Positions 52,148 to 60,145 of a stretch of DNA of 60,222 nt are shown in pieces (position 1 is the stretch's first letter; the number at the start of each line of letters is the position of its first letter). Position numbers and translations under genes: made by a program. The notes beneath the pieces were generated by a model, which was not told the origin of the DNA, searched no databases, and saw only the letters and a program-made list of their open reading frames with translations. Source of the DNA: Lachnospiraceae bacterium. Its GTDB lineage: Bacteria > Bacillota > Clostridia > Lachnospirales > Lachnospiraceae. The stretch lies in assembly GCA_017438775.1 (NCBI GenBank), contig JAFRUR010000061.1:1-60222 (forward strand), in the 5' to 3' direction.

Positions 52148-54655
52148 GTGGATCCTACCATTTTTGATCAAATCCATGACGTGGATCTGAAGAAGACGAT
52201 GGAGACCTCGTACATCGATTACGCCATGAGCGTCATCGCTGCGCGAGCCCTCCCGGACGTGCGCGACGGCTTAAAGCCCGTGCAGCGCCGCGTCCTCTTC
52301 TCCATGATCGAACTCAACAACGGTCCCGACAAGCCGCACAGAAAATGCGCGCGTATCGTCGGTGATACGATGGGTAAATATCACCCGCACGGCGACACCT
52401 CCATTTACGGCGCCCTGGTCAATCTGGCGCAGGAGTGGTCGACGCGCTATCCGCTGGTGGACGGCCACGGAAACTTCGGTTCCGAGGACGGCGACGGCGC
52501 CGCGGCCATGCGTTACACGGAGGCCCGCCTCTCCAGAATCGCGATGGAGATGCTGGCGGACATCAACAAGGACACGGTAGATTTCGTTCCCAACTTTGAT
52601 GAGACCGAAAAAGAGCCCACGGTGCTTCCGTCCCGCATCCCGAACCTGCTGGTCAACGGCACCACCGGCATCGCCGTCGGCATGGCCACCAACATCCCGC
52701 CCCACAACCTGGGCGAGGTCATCGGCGCGGTGGTCAAGATCATCGACAACCAGATCATCGAGAACCGCGAGACCCAGATCGAGGAACTGATGCAGATCAT
52801 CCAGGGCCCCGACTTCCCGACCGGCGCCGTGATCCTGGGCCGTCAGGGCATCGAGGAGGCCTACCGCACCGGCCGCGGCAAGATCCGCGTGCGCGCGGTC
52901 ACGAACATCGAGCCCATGCAGGGCGGCAAGAACCGCATCATCGTCACCGAGCTTCCGTTCATGGTCAACAAGGCCAAGCTGATCGAGAAGATCGCGGACA
53001 TGGTCAACGAAAAGAGAATCGACGGCATCACCGCCCTCCGCGACGAGTCTGATCGGCAGGGCATGCGTGTCGTCATCGAACTCCGCCGCGACGCGAACCC
53101 CAGCATCATCCTGAACCAGCTGTTCAAGCACACGGAGATGCAGACGTCCTTCGGCGCCATCATGCTGGCCCTCGTGAACGGAGAGCCCAAGGTCCTGAAC
53201 CTGCGCGACATGCTGGTGCTGTACCTGAACCACCAGAAGGACGTCGTGACGCGCCGCACGCGCTACGATCTCAACAAGGCGGAGGAGCGCGCCCACATCT
53301 TGGAGGGCCTGCTCATCGCCCTGGACAACATCGACGAGGTCATCAAGATCGTGCGCTCGTCCCAGACGACGCAGGAGGCCAAGGCCCGTCTGATGGAGCG
53401 CTTCGGTCTGTCCGACGCCCAGAGCCAGGCCATCGTGGATATGCGCATCCGCCAGCTGACCGGTCTGGAGCGCGAGAAGATCGAGGCCGAGTACCAGGAT
53501 CTGCAGGAGCGCATCCAGGAGTACCGCGCCATCCTTGCGGACGAGAAGCGCCTGCTGGCCGTCATCCGGGAGGAGCTCCTCATCATCAGCGCGAAGTACG
53601 CGGACGACCGCCGCACGGCCATCGGCATGGACGAGGGCGAATTCGTGGATGAGGACCTGATCCCGAAGAAGAACGTCATCATCGCGATGACGAACCTCGG
53701 CTACATCAAGCGCATGAGCATCGACCAGTTCCGCAGCCAGAACCGCGGCGGCAAGGGCGTCAAGGGCATGGCGACCATCGAGGACGACTTCATTGTTGAG
53801 CTCCTCATGAGCACCACGCATCACTATCTGATGTTCTTCACCAACAAGGGCCGCGTGTACCGCCTCAAGGCATACGAGATCCCCGAAGCCGGACGTCAGG
53901 CCCGCGGCACGGCCGTGGTCAACCTGATCACGCTGATGCCGGACGAGAAGGTCACCGCCGTGATCCCGCTGCAGAAGTTCGAAGAGGACAAATACCTCCT
54001 CATGGTCACCCGTCAGGGCATGGTCAAGAAGACCTCCGTCAAGGAGTACGAGAACATCCGCCGCAACGGCATTCAGGCCATCTCCTTAAAGGACGGCGAC
54101 GAACTCATCGAGGTCAAGGTCACCAACAACGAGAAGGACGCCCTGCTGGTCACCAGAGAGGGCATGTGCATCCGCTTCCATGAAGCCGACGTGCGCACCA
54201 CGGGACGCGTGTCCATGGGCGTTATCGGCATGAAGCTTTCCCCGGGCGACGAGGTCGTCGGCATGCAGCTCAACACCCAGGGCGACTCGATGCTCATCGT
54301 CTCCGAGCGCGGCCTCGGCAAGCGCACGGATATGGAGGAGTTCACCCCTCAGAACCGCGGCGGCAAGGGCGTCAAGTGCTACAAGATCAACGCGAAGACC
54401 GGCAAGGTCATCGGTGTCAAGGCCGTAAAGGCGGAAGACGAGATCATGCTGATCACGACGGAAGGCATCCTGATCCGCACGAAGGTGGATTCGATCTCCA
54501 AGCTGGGCCGCATCACCTCCGGCGTGAAGCTGATCAACATGGCCGACAACATCTCGGTCGCGAGCATCGCCAAGGTGCGCGAGAGCGAAGACAAGACCAG
54601 CGAAGAGACCCTGGAACAGATGGAGCTTGAGCTCCGGAAGGAAGAGGAAGAATGA
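52148..54655 (+). CDS. gyrA: DNA gyrase subunit A
   Basis: The 835-residue protein has the catalytic tyrosine in [13 protein letters not shown], the start [22 protein letters not shown], and six C-terminal beta-propeller blades containing the GyrA-box [10 protein letters not shown] (and a second copy [10 protein letters not shown]). In the quinolone-resistance region it reads [13 protein letters not shown], so the positions of E. coli Ser83 and Asp87 are Thr84 and Gly88; similar sequences occur in related Clostridia. The start is GTG 52148 after GAGGGGAC. Its stop overlaps the fumarase ATG (ATGA). Confidence 0.98.
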   Translation: MDPTIFDQIHDVDLKKTMETSYIDYAMSVIAARALPDVRDGLKPVQRRVLFSMIELNNGPDKPHRKCARIVGDTMGKYHPHGDTSIYGALVNLAQEWSTRYPLVDGHGNFGSEDGDGAAAMRYTEARLSRIAMEMLADINKDTVDFVPNFDETEKEPTVLPSRIPNLLVNGTTGIAVGMATNIPPHNLGEVIGAVVKIIDNQIIENRETQIEELMQIIQGPDFPTGAVILGRQGIEEAYRTGRGKIRVRAVTNIEPMQGGKNRIIVTELPFMVNKAKLIEKIADMVNEKRIDGITALRDESDRQGMRVVIELRRDANPSIILNQLFKHTEMQTSFGAIMLALVNGEPKVLNLRDMLVLYLNHQKDVVTRRTRYDLNKAEERAHILEGLLIALDNIDEVIKIVRSSQTTQEAKARLMERFGLSDAQSQAIVDMRIRQLTGLEREKIEAEYQDLQERIQEYRAILADEKRLLAVIREELLIISAKYADDRRTAIGMDEGEFVDEDLIPKKNVIIAMTNLGYIKRMSIDQFRSQNRGGKGVKGMATIEDDFIVELLMSTTHHYLMFFTNKGRVYRLKAYEIPEAGRQARGTAVVNLITLMPDEKVTAVIPLQKFEEDKYLLMVTRQGMVKKTSVKEYENIRRNGIQAISLKDGDELIEVKVTNNEKDALLVTREGMCIRFHEADVRTTGRVSMGVIGMKLSPGDEVVGMQLNTQGDSMLIVSERGLGKRTDMEEFTPQNRGGKGVKCYKINAKTGKVIGVKAVKAEDEIMLITTEGILIRTKVDSISKLGRITSGVKLINMADNISVASIAKVRESEDKTSEETLEQMELELRKEEEE

Positions 54656-55491
54656 GAACGGTCCGCGCACAGGATGTGACGCAGGCAGTGTGTGAGATGT
54701 GCCAGGAGGCCAACCTCACGCTGACGCAGGACATGCAGCAGGCCCTGCGGGACGCCGCGGCAAAGGAGGAATCCGCGCTCGGAAAGCGCGTTCTGGGGCA
54801 GCTGGAGGAAAACCTCCGGATCGCGGAGGAGGAGTGCATCCCGATCTGCCAGGACACCGGCATGGCCGTCCTCTTTGTGACGCTCGGCCAGGAGGTGTAT
54901 GTGGACGGCTCTCTGGAGGATGCCCTTCAGGAGGGCGTGCGCCGCGGCTATGTGGAGGGATACCTGCGCAAGTCCGTGGTGGGAGACCCGCTCCTGCGCG
55001 TGAACACGAAGGACAACACGCCGGCCGTCATCTACTATGAGGTGGTGCCGGGCGACGTGCTGGAGATCTCGTTTGAGCCCAAGGGAGCCGGGAGCGAGAA
55101 CATGAGCCGCGTGTTCATGCTGAAGCCCGCGCAGGGCGCCGAGGGCGTGAAGGACGCCATTGTGCAGGCGGCCATCGACGCCGGCCCCAACGCCTGCCCG
55201 CCCATGGTTCTGGGCGTCGGAATCGGCGGGACCTTTGAAAAGAGCGCGCTTCTGGCCAAGAAGGCCCTGCTTCGTGAAGCGGGAAGTCATTCCCCGCTGC
55301 CGCACATCGCCGCCATGGAGGAAGAGGTGCTCGAGAGGATCAACCGCTCCGGAATCGGCCCCGGCGGCCTGGGCGGCACGGTGACGGCGCTGGCCGTGAA
55401 CATCGAGACCTACGCGACCCACATCGCCTGTCTCCCTGTGGCTGTGAACATCTGCTGCCACGCGACCCGGCACAGAACGCGGAGGCTGTGA
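54652..55491 (+). CDS. Fumarate hydratase class I / L-tartrate dehydratase, alpha subunit
   Basis: The 279-residue alpha subunit of an oxygen-sensitive 4Fe-4S hydro-lyase interconverting fumarate and malate (or acting on tartrate). Cluster ligands are likely Cys66 (IPICQDTGMAVLF), Cys182 (NACPPMVLGVGIGGTFEKS) and one of the Cys residues near 260-269 (THIACLPVAVNICCHATRHR). GIGPGGLGGTVTALAV is also a family signature. The ATG overlaps the gyrA stop by four bases, so a metabolic gene is translated off the gyrase message. Fumarase versus tartrate dehydratase cannot be settled by eye. Confidence 0.93.
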   Translation: MRTVRAQDVTQAVCEMCQEANLTLTQDMQQALRDAAAKEESALGKRVLGQLEENLRIAEEECIPICQDTGMAVLFVTLGQEVYVDGSLEDALQEGVRRGYVEGYLRKSVVGDPLLRVNTKDNTPAVIYYEVVPGDVLEISFEPKGAGSENMSRVFMLKPAQGAEGVKDAIVQAAIDAGPNACPPMVLGVGIGGTFEKSALLAKKALLREAGSHSPLPHIAAMEEEVLERINRSGIGPGGLGGTVTALAVNIETYATHIACLPVAVNICCHATRHRTRRL

Positions 55492-55493
55492 CC

Positions 55494-56051
55494 ATGGAGA
55501 TCACCGAAAAGAAGATTCGTTTTCCGATGACGGAGCAGGAGGCGCGGACTCTGCGCGCCGGCGACTACGTCTATATCTCCGGGAACGTCTACGTGGCCCG
55601 CGACGCGGCGCATGCCCGCATGCAGGAGGCGCTGGACCGCGGGGACGCCCTTCCCTTTGACGTGAAGGACAACGCCGTGTACTACATGGGACCGTCCCCG
55701 GCCAGACCGGGACAGGTGATCGGGTCCGCCGGGCCTACCACCGCGGGCCGCATGGACAAGTACGCGCCCCGGCTCATCGAGCTCGGGCTGCGCGCCATGC
55801 TCGGCAAGGGACGCCGCACGGACGAAGTCAAAGAGGCGGCCCGCCGCTGCGGCTGCGTGTATCTGGCCACCGTCGGCGGCGCCGGCGCCCTGATCGCGAA
55901 GTGCATCAAGAGCTCCCGCGTCATCGCCTATGAGGAACTGGGCGCGGAGGCCGTGCTCGAGATGACGGTGGAGGACCTGCCCGCCGTGGTCGTTCTGGAC
56001 TGCGTCGGAGGAGACCTCTACGAGACCGAACCCGCGAAATACGCGAGGTGA
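55494..56051 (+). CDS. Fumarate hydratase class I / L-tartrate dehydratase, beta subunit
   Basis: The 185-residue beta subunit: LRAGDYVYISGNVYVARDAAH, YMGPSPARPGQVIGSAGPTTAGRMDKY and a C-terminal GGAGALIAKCIKSSRVIAYEELGAEAV, all typical. It binds the substrate and completes the hydratase with the alpha chain. ATG 55494, eight bases after GGAGG, lies 3 bp downstream of the alpha stop; a GTG at 55488 overlapping the alpha stop is an alternative. No clear terminator follows before the tRNA promoter. Confidence 0.93.
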   Translation: MEITEKKIRFPMTEQEARTLRAGDYVYISGNVYVARDAAHARMQEALDRGDALPFDVKDNAVYYMGPSPARPGQVIGSAGPTTAGRMDKYAPRLIELGLRAMLGKGRRTDEVKEAARRCGCVYLATVGGAGALIAKCIKSSRVIAYEELGAEAVLEMTVEDLPAVVVLDCVGGDLYETEPAKYAR

Positions 56052-56145
56052 GGCGGGACGGACGCGGAGAGGAGCGGCCGGACAGAGCGCGGCGACTGAA
56101 AAGGCGGGCGCTATCGGATGCGGCCGGGACCTCCCGGAAACATCC

Positions 56146-56174
56146 TTGACAAGAAAAACCTGATTCAGTATAAT
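56146..56174 (+). promoter_or_regulatory. Promoter of tRNA-Ser
   Basis: TTGACA at 56146-56151, 17-bp spacer, TATAAT at 56169-56174; both elements are consensus. Confidence 0.93.
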
Positions 56175-56201
56175 TGGCTTTGCGCCGTAAGCGGCGCGCC
56201 C

Positions 56202-56290
56202 GGAGAAGTACTCAAGTGGCTGAAGAGGCTCCCCTGCTAAGGGAGTAGGCCGTGAGAAGCGGCGCGAGGGTTCAAATCCCTCCTTCTCCG
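56202..56290 (+). tRNA. tRNA-Ser (anticodon GCT)
   Basis: An 89-nt class II tRNA: acceptor stem GGAGAAG with CTTCTCC, D arm CTCAAGTGGCTGAAGAG, anticodon loop CTGCTAA (GCT) on the stem CTCCC/GGGAG, a long variable arm (GGCCGTGAGAAGCGGC) and T arm GAGGGTTCAAATCCCTC. The discriminator is G; CCA is not encoded. It reads serine AGC/AGU codons. Confidence 0.97.
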
Positions 56291-56297
56291 TTCAAAT

Positions 56298-56332
56298 AAA
56301 GGCATCTCGCCGTTGCGGCGCGGTGCCTTTTC
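56298..56332 (+). terminator. Terminator of tRNA-Ser
   Basis: AAAGGCA...CGCCG, loop TTG, CGGCG...TGCCTTT, then TTC; it starts seven bases after the tRNA. Confidence 0.85.
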
Positions 56333-56531
56333 TCATCTCCGGGGCCGTCAGCTCGGAAAGGAAGGCGTCAAGGAGATGCGTTTCGCGAAAAGGGAAGAAC
56401 CGAACCGGGTCAACGCGCTGCGGAAGGAGATCAACGACACCCGCGCGGCCGGGAACCCGGAGGTCTTTAAGGCGGGTTCAAAAAAGCCGCAGACACATGG
56501 AACTGCGGGGTCGAGAGGGGGGAACGAGACC

Positions 56532-57176
56532 ATGAATCGTGAAATGGTGAAAAAGACCGAACGGTTTCTGAAAGAGCTCTTCGATGCAAGCCCGTTCATG
56601 ACCGCACATCCGGAGGACAGGGCCTATCGTCTGGAGCACACGTACCGCGTCGCGAATATCGGCCGGCAGATCGCGCAGGCGGAGGGCTTTGACGAGACGG
56701 AGATGGTGATCGCCTGCCTCCTCCACGACGTGTCCTACTGCGAGGACTTCGGCGAGACCGGATGGAAGGAACACGGGAGACGCGCGGCACAAATCGCACG
56801 GCCCTTCCTGCGGGAGCTCGGTCTTCCGGAGGAGCGCGTGCAGGACATCTGCTACGGAATCGCGATCCACGTCGACGACGTGGCGGATTTTGAGGGGGAG
56901 AGGACGCCGTTCGCACTCTCGGTCGGGGACGCCGACAACATCGACCGCTTCGATGCGTACCGCATCCACGAGAGGCTCTGCGGCGACGGCTTCCGGGAGA
57001 TGCCGTTGGAAGAGAAGAGCGCGTATGTCACCGGACGGATCGGGAAGCTCCGGGGGCTGATGAATCTGGAGATGGGGACCGCGGCCGCAAAGAAACTCTG
57101 GCAGGAGCGGCTGTCGTTTTACATCCTGTTTTACGAGAAGCTGGAAGCGCAGCTGAACAGCAGCCGGGAGGTGTGA
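56532..57176 (+). CDS. HD-domain hydrolase-like protein
   Basis: A 214-residue protein with a metal-binding HD fold: first His36 in RLEHTYRVANIGRQIA, His65-Asp66 in VIACLLHDVSYCEDF, a further His in IAIHVDDVADFEGE and Asp in GDADNIDRFDAYRI. Relatives are phosphohydrolases on nucleotides; substrate unknown. ATG 56532 follows GAGAGGGGGGAACGAG; the open frame extends to 56376 (ATG after AAGGAG, too close), which would add about 52 poorly conserved residues. No promoter stands out between the tRNA terminator and this gene. Confidence 0.85.
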   Translation: MNREMVKKTERFLKELFDASPFMTAHPEDRAYRLEHTYRVANIGRQIAQAEGFDETEMVIACLLHDVSYCEDFGETGWKEHGRRAAQIARPFLRELGLPEERVQDICYGIAIHVDDVADFEGERTPFALSVGDADNIDRFDAYRIHERLCGDGFREMPLEEKSAYVTGRIGKLRGLMNLEMGTAAAKKLWQERLSFYILFYEKLEAQLNSSREV

Positions 57177-57189
57177 GGACGCAGGCTTC

Positions 57190-57218
57190 TTTTCACGTCC
57201 CCGCCGTCGTGCTATCAT
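57190..57218 (+). promoter_or_regulatory. Promoter upstream of the XRE-type gene
   Basis: TTTTCA at 57190-57195, 17-bp spacer, TATCAT at 57213-57218, leaving a leader of about 205 nt. Confidence 0.55.
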
Positions 57219-57288
57219 GTGGTTCAGCCTTCCGCCAGGGCACCTGTTTTGCCTGAAATCAGCAAAAAGCCGCGATTTGACAGCACTT

Positions 57289-57345
57289 GCAACCGTCGGT
57301 TGCGGAACTTCCAAGCCCGCTTGGTGGGCTGCAACCGGTCTTTTC
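57289..57345 (+). promoter_or_regulatory. Possible attenuator in the leader of the XRE-type gene
   Basis: GCAACCG (57289-57295), CGGTTGC (57297-57303) and a second GCAACCG (57331-57337) compete for pairing. The later pairing encloses AGCCCGC/GGGCT and is followed by GTCTTTTC, like a weak terminator; the earlier one would prevent it. Confidence 0.45.
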
Positions 57346-57430
57346 TGTATGCTGAGGCCAGAAACGGAGGCGGCGCGGCGCCCTGAGGACGCACGCATCG
57401 CCCCGCGGCGAAACAGAAAGGAGAACGGAT

Positions 57431-58420
57431 ATGATCCTCGCAGACAAGATCATCGAACTCAGAAAGAAAAACGGCTGGTCCCAGGAAGAACTGGCCGAGA
57501 TGCTGGACGTGAGCCGCCAGTCCATTTCCAAGTGGGAGAGCGCCCAGTCCGTTCCGGATATGAACCGCATCCTCCGGCTGTCGGAGGTCTTCGGTGTCAG
57601 CACCGACTTCCTTTTAAAGGACGAGATGTCCCTTCCGGAAGTCCTGGAGCGGTCCGAAGCCGAAACCGGGGCCGGAGCCCTGCGCACCGTTTCCATGGAG
57701 GAGGCCGTTGAGTTTCTGAAAGTGAAGAGCGTCAACGCGGGCCGTGTGGCTGTGGGCGTGCTGATGTGCATCGCATCGCCGGCGGTTCTCGTTGCCCTGT
57801 CCGGCGCTGTGGCAGCGGGCAGGATCGCCCTCACGGAGACCGCGGCTGTGGGCATCGGACTTGTCGTGCTCTTCGGCCTGATCGGCGCGGCGGTGGCCCT
57901 GTTCGTGACTTCCTGCCTGCGCTCTGCGCCGTATGAGTATATGGAGAAGGAAGACATCGACACCGCGTATGGTGTGAAGGGGATGGCCCGCGAGCGCCGC
58001 GAGCAGTTCCGACCCGTCTTCGGCCGCGGGATCACCCTGGGCGTCGCGCTCTGCGTGATCTCCGCCATGCCCCTGTTCATCACGATGATCTTCTTCGGAG
58101 AAAACGCATTCGCGGAAACGCTGGCCGTTTCCTTCATGCTGTGCCTGATCGCCATCGGCGTCTTCTGCATCGTCCGCGTGGCCATCGTGCAGGGCTCCTA
58201 CCAGATGCTGCTGGAGGAGGGGAGCTATACGCGTGAGGAAAAGCATCACGAGAACAAGACCGGCTGGATCGCCGGCGCGTACTGGCTGACGATGGTCGCC
58301 ATTTTCCTGGCCTGGGGCTTTCTGGGCAACGGCTGGGACAAGAGCTGGATCATCTGGCCCGTGGCGGGCGTGGTCTTCGCCCTGCTGATGACGATCGTAC
58401 GCGGACTGAAGAAAGACTGA
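57431..58420 (+). CDS. XRE-type regulator with integral membrane domain
   Basis: The 329-residue protein has a Cro/CI helix-turn-helix at the N-terminus (IIELRKKNGWSQEELAEMLDVSRQSISKWESAQSVPDM, residues 7-46), a linker, then about six hydrophobic segments (near 103-122, 127-150, 200-222, 226-250, 275-295 and 300-320). Such one-protein membrane regulators are common in Firmicutes and are thought to sense membrane or antibiotic stress, but the signal is unknown here. The ATG follows AAAGGAG. Its stop overlaps the next start (TGATGG), coupling it to an acetyltransferase. Confidence 0.9.
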   Translation: MILADKIIELRKKNGWSQEELAEMLDVSRQSISKWESAQSVPDMNRILRLSEVFGVSTDFLLKDEMSLPEVLERSEAETGAGALRTVSMEEAVEFLKVKSVNAGRVAVGVLMCIASPAVLVALSGAVAAGRIALTETAAVGIGLVVLFGLIGAAVALFVTSCLRSAPYEYMEKEDIDTAYGVKGMARERREQFRPVFGRGITLGVALCVISAMPLFITMIFFGENAFAETLAVSFMLCLIAIGVFCIVRVAIVQGSYQMLLEEGSYTREEKHHENKTGWIAGAYWLTMVAIFLAWGFLGNGWDKSWIIWPVAGVVFALLMTIVRGLKKD

Positions 58421-58941
58421 TGGAAAGACGCATCGACGAAGAACTCGTCCTGATTCCGTATTACCCGAATCCGGAGGCGGCGCTCCCCTGGTATCAGGAT
58501 CCGGAACTGTGCCGGCAGGTCGACGGCCGGCCGGACGTTTACGACCCGGACCGCCTTGACCGCATGTACACGTTCCTCTCGGAACAGGGGGCTTGCTATT
58601 ATATCGAGTATCGCGGCACGCTGGTCGGCGACGTCTCCCTGCGGAACAGCGGGGAGATCGCCGTCGTCGTATCGGTGCCGTACCAGAACCGGCACATCGG
58701 GCATCGCTGCGTGCGGGAAATGCTGGCGCTGGCGCGGGAGAGGGGCATGACGGAGGTGAAGGCGCAGATCTATGCCTTCAACGTCCGGAGCCGGGCGATG
58801 TTTCTGTCGGCCGGGTTTACGCAGGCGGACGGAGATTGGTACCGCTGCAGCCTGGACGGAGAGCCCGCCGCGCAGGGGCAGCCTGCGCAGACCGAAGGAA
58901 CGGGGCCGCGGGATCCGGAAGACGGAGCGAAGGCGCCGTGA
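58420..58941 (+). CDS. GNAT-family N-acetyltransferase
   Basis: A 173-residue GNAT protein: a substrate-side start ELVLIPYYPNPEAALPWYQD, the acetyl-CoA loop VSVPYQNRHIGHRCVREML near residue 88 (compare Q/R-x-x-G-x-G/A) and the C-terminal beta-strand FNVRSRAMFLSAGF. The last 10 residues (RDPEDGAKAP) are the first unit of a 35-nt repeat that continues past its stop. It starts one base inside the XRE gene's end, so the two are co-translated. Acceptor substrate unknown. Confidence 0.88.
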   Translation: MERRIDEELVLIPYYPNPEAALPWYQDPELCRQVDGRPDVYDPDRLDRMYTFLSEQGACYYIEYRGTLVGDVSLRNSGEIAVVVSVPYQNRHIGHRCVREMLALARERGMTEVKAQIYAFNVRSRAMFLSAGFTQADGDWYRCSLDGEPAAQGQPAQTEGTGPRDPEDGAKAP

Positions 58942-58976
58942 CCCAGAAACCGGAAGACGAAACGGAGGCACCGTGA
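58938..58976 (+). other. Micro-ORF 1 of the repeat relay (12 codons)
   Basis: GTG 58938 overlaps the acetyltransferase stop (GTGA) and opens MTQKPEDETEAP, ending at TGA 58974-58976. It shares the peptide pattern PEDE/GAKAP with the upstream protein's end. Translation is only inferred from the overlap arrangement. Confidence 0.35.
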
Positions 58977-59011
58977 CGCGGGATCCGGAAGACGGAGCGA
59001 AGGCGCCGTGA
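58973..59011 (+). other. Micro-ORF 2 of the repeat relay (12 codons)
   Basis: GTG 58973 overlaps the stop of micro-ORF 1 and opens MTRDPEDGAKAP, ending at TGA 59009-59011. Confidence 0.35.
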
Positions 59012-59079
59012 CGCAGAGTCCGGAAGATGAAGCAAAGGCGCCGAGATCGGTCGAAAAGGAAAGGCAACAGATATGCTGA
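59008..59079 (+). other. Micro-ORF 3 of the repeat relay (23 codons)
   Basis: GTG 59008 overlaps the stop of micro-ORF 2 and opens MTQSPEDEAKAPRSVEKE and so on; the fourth unit lost its TGA, so the frame runs on to TGA 59077-59079, which overlaps the ATG of the next gene (59073). AAGGAAAGG lies just before that ATG. Confidence 0.35.
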
Positions 59080-59927
59080 CGACAAAACGAATGATCCTGC
59101 GGCCATTCCGCATGAGCGACGCGGAGGACATCTTCCGCTGGGCGCAGGATCCGGAGGTGGGGCCGCCCGCGGGCTGGGCCCCGCACAAGAGCATCGACGA
59201 GACCCGCAGCGTGATTCGAAACATCCTGTCGCGGCAGGAAACGTATGCGCTGTGCCTGAAAGAGGACGGGCGCGCGATCGGAGCCGCGGGGCTTCACATG
59301 AGCGGCCATACGGATTTGACGGACCGCGACGACGAGTGCGAGCTGGGGTACTGGCTGGCCCGCCCCTTCTGGGGGCAGGGACTTGTCCCGGAGGCGGCGC
59401 GTGCGCTGCTCCGCCGGTGTTTCGTGGACCTGGGGATGCGCCGCGTCTGGTGCGGCTACTACGATGGGAACGAGAAGTCCCGGCGCGTCCAGGAAAAGGT
59501 CGGTTTTGTCTATCAGTGGACCACGGAGAACGTCGACGTGCCTGCCCTGCACGAAAAGCGCCGCGGCCACGTCTCCTGCCTGACCCGGGAGCAGTGGCTG
59601 GCGGGCCAGCGCGACGTGCGCATCACGGCAGTGAGGAAAACGGAGTACCCGGATCTGATGAAGCGGTTCGAGAACCCCATCGAGCACGCCTGCGGGGTGA
59701 GCGAAGGCGACGTCTTCGTCTCGAAGGGCGGACAGAGGCCGGAGGGCTTCTGCGAGAGCGCCTGGGACAGCGTTGCGCCTTTCGTGCGCGAGCTCGCGGA
59801 CGGGGGCGGAGATTTCTTTGACGGGTGGATGAAGGACCCGCACTCCGCCATGATCTCCTGCAACGACGGGTTCCGTCCGGTCAGCTTCCTGCTGGAGGCG
59901 GCGGAGCAGGCGGCGGAGACAGAGTAA
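59073..59927 (+). CDS. GNAT acetyltransferase fused to a TIGR04076-like domain
   Basis: A 284-residue protein. Residues 1-170 are a GNAT domain of the RimJ/RimL-like type: TKRMILRPFRMSDAEDIFRWAQD, ELGYWLARPFWGQGLVPEAARAL (acetyl-CoA loop) and NEKSRRVQEKVGFVYQ. From about residue 187 it continues with VRITAVRKTEYPDLMKRF, EGDVFV, PEGFCESAWDSVAPFV and WMKDPHSAMISCNDGFRPV, the order of the TIGR04076 family, usually a separate small protein of unknown function. The ATG at 59073 follows AAAAGGAAAGG. It lies behind the micro-ORF repeat and is probably co-transcribed with the XRE and first GNAT genes. Confidence 0.88.
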   Translation: MLTTKRMILRPFRMSDAEDIFRWAQDPEVGPPAGWAPHKSIDETRSVIRNILSRQETYALCLKEDGRAIGAAGLHMSGHTDLTDRDDECELGYWLARPFWGQGLVPEAARALLRRCFVDLGMRRVWCGYYDGNEKSRRVQEKVGFVYQWTTENVDVPALHEKRRGHVSCLTREQWLAGQRDVRITAVRKTEYPDLMKRFENPIEHACGVSEGDVFVSKGGQRPEGFCESAWDSVAPFVRELADGGGDFFDGWMKDPHSAMISCNDGFRPVSFLLEAAEQAAETE

Positions 59928-60040
59928 AGGCGCACGACGGCGCCTGCATCCGGGAAGACAGGCCGGAAGGGGCCCTGTTTGGTTCTGTCCGGGGGGAGCG
60001 CTGCGCCTGTTTCGCACAATAATTGCAGCACGATCTGCTT

Positions 60041-60070
60041 CCGTCCCGGGGCCGCAGGGCCCCGGGACGG
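60041..60070 (+). terminator. Strong hairpin after the GNAT fusion gene
   Basis: CCGTCCCGGGGC and GCCCCGGGACGG form a 12-bp perfect stem with a 6-nt loop, but no T run follows (TGTGCTATTA), so it may be a weak terminator or an RNA structure at the start of the next unit. Confidence 0.5.
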
Positions 60071-60075
60071 TGTGC

Positions 60076-60145
60076 TATTATATAAGGAAGTATCACCACT
60101 AAATGTAGTGCCCTGCCGGGACCTCTCTTCCACATCTTGGGGTGT
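60076..60145 (+). promoter_or_regulatory. Regulatory region with NrdR-box-like palindrome
   Basis: TATTAT at 60076-60081 could be a -10. CACTAAATGTAGTG at 60097-60110 agrees with the NrdR box core at 12 of 14 positions; a poorer second candidate, CCACATCTTGGGGTGT, lies at 60130-60145. If real, the next gene beyond the window would be a ribonucleotide reductase. No gene is visible in 59928-60222. Confidence 0.4.

Larger units (their letters stand above)
58908..59047 (+). repeat. Four-unit 35-nt tandem repeat linking two acetyltransferase genes
   Basis: Units at 58908, 58943, 58978 and 59013, each 35 nt. Units 1 and 3 are identical; 2 and 4 are diverged copies. Each of the first three ends in GTGAC, so a TGA stop and a GTG start overlap there; unit 4 has GAGAT instead. 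Each unit also carries GGAG/GAAGG-type purine motifs before the GTG. Confidence 0.9.

Noticed and set aside
58908..59047. CRISPR array
   Set aside because: Units are contiguous 35-nt repeats without spacers, and no cas gene is present.
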